Source: Litoreibacter janthinus (GTDB lineage Bacteria; Pseudomonadota; Alphaproteobacteria; Rhodobacterales; Rhodobacteraceae). Taken from it: 64,000 bases of DNA. A model generated the notes under the pieces. The model worked only from the letters and a program-made list of their open reading frames with translations, was not told where the DNA came from and ran no database searches. This document shows, in pieces, positions 18,030-26,486 of the stretch; position 1 is the first letter of the stretch; each line of letters starts with the position of its first letter. The DNA is taken from contig NZ_FOYO01000001.1 of NCBI RefSeq assembly GCF_900111945.1, forward strand, positions 224,251 to 288,250, given 5' to 3'. The translations under genes were made by a program, and so were the position numbers.

Positions 18030-19355
18030 ATGACCGTCACTCGCTTCGCTCCGTCGCCCACCGGCTACATTCACGTAGGCAACCTGCGCACCGCGCTGTT
18101 CAACTACCTGATCGCCCGCAAGGCAGGGGGCCAGTTCATCCTGCGCCTTGACGACACCGACCCTGTGCGCTCGACACAGGAATACGCGGACGCGATCAAG
18201 GTCGATCTGGAGTGGCTCGGCATCGAGTGGGACCGCGTGGAAACACAATCTTCCCGCATCGAACGCTACTTGGCCGCTGCGGACGAGCTGCGCACGAAAG
18301 GTCGCTTCTACGAGGCGTTTGAAACGCCGACCGAACTGGATCTGAAGCGCAAAAAGCAGCTGAACATGGGCAAGCCGCCGGTCTATGATCGTGCCGCACT
18401 AAGCCTGTCCGATGACGAGAAAGCCGCCCTGCGGTCCGAGCGTGGCGACGGCGTCTGGCGGTTCAAGCTGGATCAGGAACGTATCGAGTGGGTCGACGGT
18501 ATCCTTGGCGACATCTCCATCGACGCTGCATCAGTGTCTGACCCCGTTTTGATCCGTGGCGACGGGCAAATCCTGTATACGCTGGCCTCCGTTGTCGATG
18601 ACACTGAAATGGGTGTTACCAATGTTGTGCGTGGTTCCGACCACGTGACCAACACCGCGACTCAAATCCAGATCATTCAGGCGCTTGGCGGCACGGTCCC
18701 CAGCTTCGCACACCATTCGCTTCTGACCGGCCCGCAGGGCGAGGCATTGTCCAAGCGCCTTGGCACGCTGTCTTTGCGCGATCTGCGCGACGCAGGTGTC
18801 GAGCCGATGGCCCTGCTCTCGCATATGGCGCGCCTTGGCTCCGCCGATCCGGTCGAGTTGCGCGCGTCCATGGACGAATTGGTCGAAGGATTCGACCTGA
18901 ACAAGTTCGGCTCCGCCCCGACCAAGTTCGACGAGCAAGACCTGTTCCCTCTGACGGCCCGCCACCTGCATGGCCAAAGCACCGCAGAGGTCAAAGCCGA
19001 TCTCGATGCCCTATCTATTCCAGCGGACAAGCAAGACGCGTTCTGGACCGTCGCCCGCGAGAACATCACCACCCGCAAGGATATCGCTGGTTGGTGGGAT
19101 TTGTGCGTGAACGGCGCCGATCCGGTGATTGATGACGAGGACAAGGACTTCGTGGTCGACGCTTTGGCGATGCTGCCCGACGGCCCCTACACCGAAACCA
19201 GCTGGGCTGAATGGACCGCTGCCGTGAAGGACGCCACTGGCCGCAAGGGTCGTGGATTGTTCATGCCTCTGCGCAAAGCGCTCACCGGTATGAACCACGG
19301 CCCCGACATGGGCGCGCTGATGCCGCTTCTGCAAAAGGTCAAAGCAAAGGGCTAG
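18030..19355 (+). CDS. gltX: Glutamate--tRNA ligase
   Basis: GltX charges tRNA-Glu. The 441-residue class I synthetase has the HIGH-type motif (SPTGYIHVGNLRTALFN, where HVGN stands for HIGH) and the KLSKR-type motif as LSKRLG near residue 240. At about 440 residues it belongs to the shorter GltX form commonly found as one of two copies in Rhodobacterales, so a second gltX may exist elsewhere. It stands alone, divergent from the MBL gene. Confidence 0.95.
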   Translation: MTVTRFAPSPTGYIHVGNLRTALFNYLIARKAGGQFILRLDDTDPVRSTQEYADAIKVDLEWLGIEWDRVETQSSRIERYLAAADELRTKGRFYEAFETPTELDLKRKKQLNMGKPPVYDRAALSLSDDEKAALRSERGDGVWRFKLDQERIEWVDGILGDISIDAASVSDPVLIRGDGQILYTLASVVDDTEMGVTNVVRGSDHVTNTATQIQIIQALGGTVPSFAHHSLLTGPQGEALSKRLGTLSLRDLRDAGVEPMALLSHMARLGSADPVELRASMDELVEGFDLNKFGSAPTKFDEQDLFPLTARHLHGQSTAEVKADLDALSIPADKQDAFWTVARENITTRKDIAGWWDLCVNGADPVIDDEDKDFVVDALAMLPDGPYTETSWAEWTAAVKDATGRKGRGLFMPLRKALTGMNHGPDMGALMPLLQKVKAKG

Positions 19356-19495
19356 GCCGCCGCTTCGTCATGAGCCGCATTTGACGCCGTGCCGGGCAAC
19401 ATCAGGGTGGCAGACAGACACGGTTTCACCACTATACTGCCAAGTGCAGCCAACATCCTATCCTGTGCTGCCCTTCAGTCTGGAGACAGCACGCT

Positions 19496-19954
19496 ATGGA
19501 AACTCACAATATTGCGATCAGGCAAGCAGGACCTGATGAAAGCGATGCAGTGGCGGCGATTGCACGAACGTCCCGAGAGCATTTCTTGCCTTACCTGCCA
19601 AAGCTGCACTCGTTTGAGGGCGACAAGAAATTTTATCGCAACAGGGTCTTCCCAGAATGCGAGGTTTGGGTCGCGACGGACAATCAAAAGCTTGTGGGGT
19701 TTTGTGCGTTCAAAGAAGGCTGGGTCGAGCACCTCTACCTGCTTCCGACGCATGTCGGCAAAACGCTCGGCGAAACGCTTCTGACGAAGGCGAAAGAACA
19801 CCACACGTTCCTGCAACTCTGGGTCTTTCAGCGCAACCTGCGTGCCATCGGTTTTTATGAGCGCCATGGGTTTCGGAAGGTCAAGGAAACCGACGGTGCC
19901 GCCAATGAAGAAAAGCTTCCCGATGCTTTGCTCGAATGGCGCGGTCTTCCGTAA
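19496..19954 (+). CDS. GNAT-family N-acetyltransferase
   Basis: The 152-residue product is a compact GNAT protein: the central strand with VEHLYLLPTHVGKTLGETLL carries the acetyl-CoA pyrophosphate loop in the usual place, followed by LWVFQRNLRAIGFYERHGF, the highly conserved closing motif. The loop reads HVGKTLG instead of the usual QxxGxG/A, a modest variation. The substrate is unknown. It has its own short unit after gltX and converges on the thioredoxin gene. Confidence 0.85.
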   Translation: METHNIAIRQAGPDESDAVAAIARTSREHFLPYLPKLHSFEGDKKFYRNRVFPECEVWVATDNQKLVGFCAFKEGWVEHLYLLPTHVGKTLGETLLTKAKEHHTFLQLWVFQRNLRAIGFYERHGFRKVKETDGAANEEKLPDALLEWRGLP

Positions 19955-20039
19955 AACCGGCCCTGCTCGAAGCCCAGCATCTGGCGAAAGACCAACCGCT
20001 GCGCGCGTGACGTCGAAACCGCCGTTTCAGTCGAATCGA

Positions 20040-20597
20040 CTAGCTGCCGCTCATCCAGCCGCGCAACATAGCCAGTGCGGCGGGGCTGTCCCATTCCGCG
20101 TCACCCTTCATACGAGCGACTTCGCGGCCGTCCGGACCGATCAGCACCGTCAAGGGCAGACTGCTGCCGCCGATATCGCGCATCAGCGCCATTTTGGGGT
20201 CAAACAACTTCGGCAGATGGCTAATGCCCTTATCCACAAAGAACTTGTCCACGGCTGGCTTTGAATTGCGGCCAGTGGCTATCGTGACGACCTCGAATTG
20301 AGCGCCGCCAAGTTTAGCGTCCAACCGCTCCAGCGACGGCATCTCTTTGACGCAAGGCGCACACCACAAGGCCCAGAAGTTCAGCAGCACGTGTTTGCCC
20401 CGATAGTCCGAAAGGGTCACCGCATTGCCGTCGGCATCGGTGACGGCGGTTTCAGGCACCGCACGGGACTCCCCGTGCAGTTGCAATTTGGCCAAATCGC
20501 CCTCGGCCAGGGTGAAGAGCGCATTGGTATCAGCAACAGCAGGGTTTGCACCTGCGGCTAGGCCCGCGTATAGCACCAAGAGCTTCAAAAACCGCAT
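20040..20597 (-). CDS. tlpA: TlpA-like periplasmic thioredoxin
   Basis: TlpA/ResA-type proteins keep periplasmic cysteines reduced, often for cytochrome c or oxidase maturation. The 185-residue product has a signal sequence ([22 protein letters not shown]) and an AhpC/TSA-like thioredoxin fold with the redox motif WCAPC near residue 80. I used the ATG at 20597. It is divergent from argH with only 24 nt between starts, an arrangement seen in many Rhodobacterales, and the promoters must overlap. Confidence 0.9.
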   Translation of the reverse strand: MRFLKLLVLYAGLAAGANPAVADTNALFTLAEGDLAKLQLHGESRAVPETAVTDADGNAVTLSDYRGKHVLLNFWALWCAPCVKEMPSLERLDAKLGGAQFEVVTIATGRNSKPAVDKFFVDKGISHLPKLFDPKMALMRDIGGSSLPLTVLIGPDGREVARMKGDAEWDSPAALAMLRGWMSGS

Positions 20598-20621
20598 TTC
20601 ATTACTCCAAAGAGCCAGTCC

Positions 20622-22022
20622 ATGACCGACCAGACAAAAGACGCATCCAACGCCATGTGGGGCGGGCGCTTCGCCGCCGGTCCAGACGCCATTATGGAAG
20701 CCATCAATGCCTCCATCGGTTTCGACCAGCGGTTCGCCCGCCAAGACATTGAGGGCTCCCGCGCCCATGCCGCCATGCTCGGCGCCAAAGGCATTATTAC
20801 GGGTAACGATGCGGAGACGATCAGGGAAGGCCTCCTCACGGTCTTGTCAGAAATCGAGACCGGAAAGTTCCAGTTTTCAACGGCTCTGGAAGACATTCAC
20901 ATGAACGTAGAGGCGCGCCTGCGCGAAGTGATCGGAGAACCCGCCGGCCGATTGCATACAGGGCGTTCCCGAAATGACCAGGTTGCACTGGATTTCCGGC
21001 TTTGGGTGCGTGACCAAGTGGACGCTTCTATTGTTGCCATTCAGGCGCTGCAAAAGGCGCTTGTCGCGCAGGCAGAGGCTGGTGCCGACTGGGTTATGCC
21101 CGGCTTCACTCATCTGCAAACCGCGCAACCTGTAACATGGGGCCACCACATGCTGGCCTATGTCGAAATGTTGGGCCGCGATGTGTCGCGATTTGCCGAC
21201 GCGCGGGCCCGTATGAACGAATCGCCTCTTGGCGCTGCCGCACTTGCTGGCACGTCTTTCCCCATCGACCGTGATATGACCGCCGCCGCGTTGGGCTTCG
21301 ACCGCCCTGCTGCCAACTCGCTTGATGCTGTGGCCGACCGCGACTTCGTTTTGGACTTCCTCGGGGCCGCGTCGATCTGTGCAATGCACCTGTCGCGCCT
21401 GTCGGAGGAGTTGGTGATCTGGTCCTCTGCCCAGTTCCGGTTCGTAACGCTCAGCGACCGCTTCTCTACCGGCTCGTCGATAATGCCGCAGAAGAAGAAC
21501 CCTGACGCCGCTGAGTTGATCCGCGCAAAGATCGGCCGCATCTACGGGGCCAACACCGCGCTGATGATCGTGATGAAGGGCCTTCCCATGACCTATTCCA
21601 AGGACATGCAGGAAGACAAGGAAATGACCTTTGATGCCGCCGACAGTCTGATGCTGGCGCTGGCCGCGATGACCGGCATGGTTGCCGACATGACTGCCAA
21701 CCAGCCAGAGCTCGAAAAGGCTGCGGCCTCTGGGTTCTCCACGGCGACCGATTTGGCGGACTGGTTGGTGCGCACTCTTGATATGCCCTTCCGTGAGGCA
21801 CACCATGTCACTGGGTCGCTCGTTAAGATTGCCGAAGACAGGGGCTGTGATCTACCCGACCTGAGCCTTGCTGACATGACCGGCGTCCATGCTAAGATCA
21901 CCCGCGACGTCTTTGATGTGTTAGGGGTCCATAACTCGGTCTCCAGCCGCACCAGCTACGGGGGCACCGCGCCGGACAACGTGCGGGCCCAAGTCGCCCT
22001 CTGGAAGGAGAAACTGGGATGA
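20622..22022 (+). CDS. argH: Argininosuccinate lyase
   Basis: ArgH splits argininosuccinate into arginine and fumarate, the last step of arginine synthesis. The 466-residue protein carries the fumarase/lyase superfamily signature [12 protein letters not shown] near residue 285 and the catalytic His region [12 protein letters not shown] near 110-120. Its stop overlaps the start of a small lipoprotein gene (ATGA, 22019-22022). Confidence 0.97.
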   Translation: MTDQTKDASNAMWGGRFAAGPDAIMEAINASIGFDQRFARQDIEGSRAHAAMLGAKGIITGNDAETIREGLLTVLSEIETGKFQFSTALEDIHMNVEARLREVIGEPAGRLHTGRSRNDQVALDFRLWVRDQVDASIVAIQALQKALVAQAEAGADWVMPGFTHLQTAQPVTWGHHMLAYVEMLGRDVSRFADARARMNESPLGAAALAGTSFPIDRDMTAAALGFDRPAANSLDAVADRDFVLDFLGAASICAMHLSRLSEELVIWSSAQFRFVTLSDRFSTGSSIMPQKKNPDAAELIRAKIGRIYGANTALMIVMKGLPMTYSKDMQEDKEMTFDAADSLMLALAAMTGMVADMTANQPELEKAAASGFSTATDLADWLVRTLDMPFREAHHVTGSLVKIAEDRGCDLPDLSLADMTGVHAKITRDVFDVLGVHNSVSSRTSYGGTAPDNVRAQVALWKEKLG

Positions 22023-22171
22023 AATACACAATCACACTGGTCGCAGCAGCGCTGATGCTTGCTGCGTGTGGCATCGACGGCGAGCCGAGCACGCCCGAAC
22101 CTGCCGCCAAATCGAAAACCGGTATCAGCATTACCGGACGCGCCGAAGTCGGTGTCCGGAAAAAGTGGTAG
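22019..22171 (+). CDS. Small lipoprotein (50 aa)
   Basis: A 50-codon ORF overlapping argH by 4 nt. It has a short lipoprotein signal with lipobox LMLAAC (Cys near residue 17) followed by [11 protein letters not shown], then a Lys-rich tail with [15 protein letters not shown]. Small lipoproteins of this kind are commonly found directly after argH in Rhodobacterales. The mature peptide is only about 34 residues; its role is unknown. Confidence 0.8.
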   Translation: MKYTITLVAAALMLAACGIDGEPSTPEPAAKSKTGISITGRAEVGVRKKW

Positions 22172-22296
22172 AAACCGCCTCCCGCCACCACAAATAGGCG
22201 ATCCCCCGCCGCTACAACCGCTTGCAAATAGACAGCGGCGCAGGTGAAGTGAATAAAGGGCGCGGGCAGCGCGCCGCGCAAAGGGTAAGTGAGACC

Positions 22297-22767
22297 ATGG
22301 AAAAGATCCCTATGACCCCGAAAGGGTTCAAAGCGCTCGACGGCGAGCTAAAAAACCTGAAGGTGGTGGAACGCCCCGCCATCATCAAGGCAATCTCCGA
22401 GGCGCGCGAACACGGCGACCTGTCGGAAAACGCGGAATATCATTCTGCTAAGGAAAAGCAGTCCTTCATCGAGGGCCGCATCAAGGAACTCGAAGGCATG
22501 ATCAGTTTGGCGCAAGTCATTGACCCTGCCACGCTATCCGGCCCCATAAAGTTTGGGGCGACCGTCAAGCTGGTCGACGAAGACACCGAAGAAGAAAAAA
22601 CCTACCAGATTGTGGGCGAACAAGAGGCCGACATCCATAACGGCCTGCTCAACATCGCATCGCCTCTGGCCCGTGCCCTGATCGGCAAGGAAGAAGGCGA
22701 CAGCGTCGAGGTAAAGACCCCCGGCGGCACCAAAGACTACGAGATTCTGGAAATCAAATACGCCTGA
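22297..22767 (+). CDS. greA: Transcription elongation factor GreA
   Basis: GreA rescues backtracked RNA polymerase by stimulating cleavage of the nascent RNA. The 156-residue protein shows the N-terminal coiled coil with the conserved acidic tip ([21 protein letters not shown], with D and E in the DLSENAEY loop) and the C-terminal FKBP-like domain ([14 protein letters not shown]). I start at 22297 ([10 protein letters not shown]); the upstream extension to 22222 lacks family similarity. A 25-nt gap leads to the next gene, so they may be cotranscribed. Confidence 0.96.
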   Translation: MEKIPMTPKGFKALDGELKNLKVVERPAIIKAISEAREHGDLSENAEYHSAKEKQSFIEGRIKELEGMISLAQVIDPATLSGPIKFGATVKLVDEDTEEEKTYQIVGEQEADIHNGLLNIASPLARALIGKEEGDSVEVKTPGGTKDYEILEIKYA

Positions 22768-22792
22768 GAACGGCAGCAGAGACACCGAAGAC

Positions 22793-23815
22793 ATGTCAGA
22801 CCAACAGCCAGAGATCATCACGGACAAACCCTTGGATTTGGGGGTCTACGCCCGCCCGGACCGCGGGCTGGCTGCGGCGGATATCATTGCCATCGTCTTG
22901 TCCGCGATGTGGCTGGTGGCCGTTGGCATCTACTTCTTCGTCTTGTCACCTGCCGAAGAAACCACTCGCGGCGGCTTTGTCGTGGCGATGCTGGCGATCT
23001 TCCTGCCCATCGCGCTGATCTGGATCGGGGCCACCGTCGTCAAGACCGCCCGCGTGATGCGCGAGGAAGCCTCGCGGTTGCAATCGGCCATCGACGCCAT
23101 GCGTCAGGCCTATGTCACCCAAGCGCAAACCTCCGGCATGGGCATCAAACCCGCTGTGGAGCGCAAGCTCGACGAAATCGCGTCGGCCACCAAACAGACC
23201 CAAAACGCCATGGCGACCTTCGCCACATCGCGCCAGTCGATTGTGGAGCAAACGCCGTCGCAACCCGCGCTGATCAAGCTTGGCGTTTCCGCTGACAGCC
23301 AGCCGGGTCTGGCCCTTGGCACCCCGCCCGAGGCGATGAGCCCCCCGCTGTCGGTCGATGATTTTATCGGCGCGCTCGACTTTCCCGAAGACGAGAATGA
23401 CATGGAAGGCTTCCGCAAGCTGCGCCGTGCGCTGGCTGATCACGAAAGCTCAAAACTGGTGCGCGCGTCGCAAGACGTCCTGACGCTGCTCAGCCAAGAC
23501 GGCATCTATATGGATGACCTGACGCCCGACCGCTCTCGCCCCGAACTGTGGCGCCAGTTTGCCAAAGGCGAGCGCGGGACAGCCGTTGCAGGGATCGGTG
23601 GCGTGCATGATCGTTCGTCATTGGCGCTGGCCTCGGGCCGGATGCGGTCCGACGCCGTGTTTCGCGATGCAGTCCACCACTTCTTGCGCCAGTTTGACAA
23701 AACCTTCGCCCGTTTCGCCGAAGGTGCCAGCGATCAGGACATAACCAAACTGGCCGATACCCGCACCGCACGCTGCTTCATGCTGCTCGGTCGCGTCACG
23801 GGAACCTTCGACTAG
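22793..23815 (+). CDS. Membrane protein of unknown function (340 aa)
   Basis: The protein has two membrane helices near the N-terminus (about 24-46 and 58-81) separated by a short loop, then a long helical, probably coiled cytoplasmic region (VMREEASRLQSAIDAMRQAY onward), a Pro-rich linker near 170-185 and a C-terminal helical domain ending TARCFMLLGRVTGTFD. No enzyme motif is visible. It follows greA closely. I recognise the type as a Rhodobacterales conserved hypothetical but cannot name a function. Confidence 0.7.
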   Translation: MSDQQPEIITDKPLDLGVYARPDRGLAAADIIAIVLSAMWLVAVGIYFFVLSPAEETTRGGFVVAMLAIFLPIALIWIGATVVKTARVMREEASRLQSAIDAMRQAYVTQAQTSGMGIKPAVERKLDEIASATKQTQNAMATFATSRQSIVEQTPSQPALIKLGVSADSQPGLALGTPPEAMSPPLSVDDFIGALDFPEDENDMEGFRKLRRALADHESSKLVRASQDVLTLLSQDGIYMDDLTPDRSRPELWRQFAKGERGTAVAGIGGVHDRSSLALASGRMRSDAVFRDAVHHFLRQFDKTFARFAEGASDQDITKLADTRTARCFMLLGRVTGTFD

Positions 23816-23891
23816 GCGCGGCGTTCGAACGTCGGGGGCCTTTCGCGTTGCCCGCCCCTGCCCCGCTCAGCGCCAACGCGCCCGCCTGCGG

Positions 23892-24839
23892 TCACAGCCC
23901 CCACTGGAACCCCGTGGCCTTTTCCGACACGTCCCACAGCTTTGTCATGACAACCTTGTCATAGGCATGTGGGTTCAACGTGCCTTTTCCAACCGGCCCG
24001 ACAAATTCCATGCGGCCAGTCGGCCCGTAGAGCGCCCGCTGCTCCAGCCCTGTTTCGGTCGCGCACATAACTTCCGGATACGCCCCTTTTTCGGCGGTTT
24101 GCACCATCGGCGACTTGCTCATCAGCCACCATGCCAGTCGGGTCATAAGCCCCCCGCTTGTGCTGATCAGAGATGTTGCAGAGGAGCCAGGGTGGCAAAC
24201 ATAGACGCCTACTCTTTTGCCTGCTGTCTTGATGCGATCCTGCAACTCATAGGCAAACATCATCTGCGCCAGCTTGGATTGGCTGTAGACCGCGTTGGCG
24301 CTGTAGTTTTTGTCCCAGTTCATATCGTCGAACTGGATCGTTTTGATCCCCAGATTGTACCCCAAGCTGGCCACCACGACAATCCGGCCATGAGTCACTT
24401 CGATGCGGTCAAATAGCATTCCGCACAACACGAAATGGCCGTAGTGGTTGGTGCCCAATTGGCTTTCGAAACCGTCGACTGTCAGGTGCTGGGTCGGCAC
24501 CTGCGCGATAGCGGCGTTGCAGATCAGCGCGTCGATGCGGGCGGTTGTTGCCAGCACCTCCGCCGCCGCGCCGCGCACGCTTGCAAGGTCAGACAGGTCC
24601 ATGCGGACAAAGCTGATGTCGGCACTTGGCCCGAACTCTTCTTTCAGCTCTTTAACGGCGGCGGTGGATTTTTCGGTGCTGCGGTTCAGCATAACCACCT
24701 TCGCCCCCTTTGACAAAACTATGCGGCTCGCCTGGAACCCCGCACCGGCATTCCCGCCCGTGATAACATAGGTTTTGCCCTCAAGAGAGCCGAGCCGTTC
24801 GGGGGTCCAGCCATTTGGTCCGAAGGTCAGGTCAGGCAT
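23892..24839 (-). CDS. Short-chain dehydrogenase/reductase (retinol dehydrogenase-like)
   Basis: The 315-residue protein has the nucleotide loop TGGNAGAGF near residue 25, the NAAIAQ motif near 102 and YSQSKLAQM (YxxxK) near 185, with a GxxG-type length and C-terminal extension like the WW-oxidoreductase/retinol dehydrogenase group. Start at 24839 gives a 7-nt spacing to AAGGAG; the ATG at 24845 would be too close. It is divergent from the AraC regulator, which probably controls it. Confidence 0.85.
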   Translation of the reverse strand: MPDLTFGPNGWTPERLGSLEGKTYVITGGNAGAGFQASRIVLSKGAKVVMLNRSTEKSTAAVKELKEEFGPSADISFVRMDLSDLASVRGAAAEVLATTARIDALICNAAIAQVPTQHLTVDGFESQLGTNHYGHFVLCGMLFDRIEVTHGRIVVVASLGYNLGIKTIQFDDMNWDKNYSANAVYSQSKLAQMMFAYELQDRIKTAGKRVGVYVCHPGSSATSLISTSGGLMTRLAWWLMSKSPMVQTAEKGAYPEVMCATETGLEQRALYGPTGRMEFVGPVGKGTLNPHAYDKVVMTKLWDVSEKATGFQWGL

Positions 24840-25007
24840 TGTCATTCTCCTTGTGCTGCGGGCGGTCCGGCCCTTTGCAATACGTGTCTTTCTTGAACTG
24901 CAAATAACTCTCGTGATTGTTAAAAAATAGATCATATAGTCCCGATTACTTGCCTGATTGTATCAACAGGGTTGCGGACGCTTATCAGTACGCTCTAGAT
25001 TCGCGGT

Positions 25008-25916
25008 ATGAGCAAAACGCAGATCAAGCAGCTTATCGCCTCGCGCACTCACACCGACGGGTTGACCGAAACCGGCATAAGGGGCGTGCGCCTGTTTCGG
25101 GCAACGCGGTCCATCCCCTGTGTGCCGGCAGTCTATGAGCCCTGCGTCGTCGCCATTGTGAGCGGGGCCAAAGAAGCCGTCTTCGATGGCAACAGATATG
25201 TGTATGACGACAGCCAATACCTGTGCTGCCCGATGTCGATGCCGGTCAAGGCGGGCACGCCCTCTGCCTCTGCCGATCACCCTCTTTATGGTGTGTTCAT
25301 CTCGCTCGACCCGCAGCTGATGACAGTGCTGGCGCTGGACATGGAAACCGCTGGAGGGGCGCTGCCGACAGGCAAAGGCGGCCCGCCCGCACAGGGTATC
25401 CAGCTGGCCAGCTGGGACGACAACTTTACCGATGCGCTGGTGCGGCTGCTGGCCCTCGGGGCGAGCCAGACAGATACGGCCGTCCTTGGGGCCGCCCGAT
25501 TGCGAGAGGTGTATTATGCAATCCTCAAGGGCGAGGCAGGGGTATTTGCGCGGCAGGCCTTCGGCGCCGGAAACGCCATTGCGCGCTCCATCGCAGATGT
25601 GTCTGCCAAACTGGATGCGCCGATCTCAATTGATGATATGGCCACCCGCGCAGGCATGAGCAGAGCCGCGTTCCACCGCAAGTTCAAGCAGGTGACCACG
25701 ATGGCTCCGATCCAATTCGTAAAGTCGATGCGGCTGAACAACGCCGCGATGAAGATTGCCTCGGGGGTGACCGTGAACGAGGCCGCGCTGGATGTCGGCT
25801 ATGCCAGCCCGTCCCAGTTCAGCCGGGAGTTCAAGCGCATGTATGGCCAGTCGCCGCGCCAATGGGGGGCCGCCCAACACCTTCCGGCGGGAATGGCCAT
25901 GGGGTCAGAGGGCTGA
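25008..25916 (+). CDS. AraC-family transcriptional regulator
   Basis: The 302-residue protein has an N-terminal AraC_N-type cupin-like sensor domain (about 20-175; FRATRSIPCVPAVYEPCVVAIVSGAK is typical) and a C-terminal pair of helix-turn-helix motifs (about 195-290; MSRAAFHRKFKQ and YASPSQFSREFKRMYGQSP). This subgroup often sits beside and activates a dehydrogenase or aldehyde-reductase gene; here the divergent SDR is the likely target across a 168-bp AT-rich intergenic region. Its end overlaps the convergent GNAT gene by 12 bp. Confidence 0.9.
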   Translation: MSKTQIKQLIASRTHTDGLTETGIRGVRLFRATRSIPCVPAVYEPCVVAIVSGAKEAVFDGNRYVYDDSQYLCCPMSMPVKAGTPSASADHPLYGVFISLDPQLMTVLALDMETAGGALPTGKGGPPAQGIQLASWDDNFTDALVRLLALGASQTDTAVLGAARLREVYYAILKGEAGVFARQAFGAGNAIARSIADVSAKLDAPISIDDMATRAGMSRAAFHRKFKQVTTMAPIQFVKSMRLNNAAMKIASGVTVNEAALDVGYASPSQFSREFKRMYGQSPRQWGAAQHLPAGMAMGSEG

Positions 25917-26486
25917 CCGCACCATTGTCGTGGCCTTGCGGAACCCGAACACGCGATGAAACGGCCATGCGTCCACCTCGCCGCGGGGGGTGAAACCTTC
26001 GCGTTCATACAGCGCCCGTGCGCGGGGGTTTTTGTCGATCACATCCAGCCGGACCTCGGTGTAGCCGTGATCGCGCGCGTGACCAAGGATGGCGCCCAGC
26101 AGCGCCGTGCCAACACCTTTGCCCCGCGCGGCCTCATCCACGAATATTCCGTCCATCAGCAACTGCCCGTCTTCCAGTTTGCGTTCCAATCGGTCAAGGA
26201 CAAGCCCGCGCCAGACGCCGCCGAACGTTCCGTAGATCGGCGTCAGGTCGGACAGGCCACCCGCCACCAAGCCGCCGTCTGATGTTTTAAAACCCGCCAC
26301 GCCCAGCAGCTGCCCGTCTTCAATTGCGCTGATGGCAAATTCCGGCTGGAGCACCCGCCTGATGAACCGGAGCCCCTTATCTTCGGGCCCCAAAATCGAC
26401 CCCAGCTTGTCAGAAAACGCCCCCCAGAAAAGCCGCGACACGTGATCTCGCTGCGACTCCAGAAAGCCGTGCTTCATCTGCATCAC
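25905..26486 (-). CDS. GNAT-family N-acetyltransferase in the molybdenum-cofactor operon
   Basis: The 193-residue protein shows a GNAT core: DGIFVDEAARGKGVGTALL (acetyl-CoA loop RGKGVG) near residue 115 and DVIDKNPRARALYEREGF near 150. Its start overlaps the stop of the moeA fusion gene by 4 nt, so it is the last gene of the fdhD-mobA-mobB-moeA operon. The link to molybdenum cofactor may be only genomic; the substrate is unknown. Confidence 0.85.
   Translation of the reverse strand: MMQMKHGFLESQRDHVSRLFWGAFSDKLGSILGPEDKGLRFIRRVLQPEFAISAIEDGQLLGVAGFKTSDGGLVAGGLSDLTPIYGTFGGVWRGLVLDRLERKLEDGQLLMDGIFVDEAARGKGVGTALLGAILGHARDHGYTEVRLDVIDKNPRARALYEREGFTPRGEVDAWPFHRVFGFRKATTMVRSAL

Noticed and set aside
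20598..20768. Longer TlpA-like protein starting at 20768
   Set aside because: The extension lies antisense within argH and would hide the signal peptide; the ATG at 20597 is preferred.
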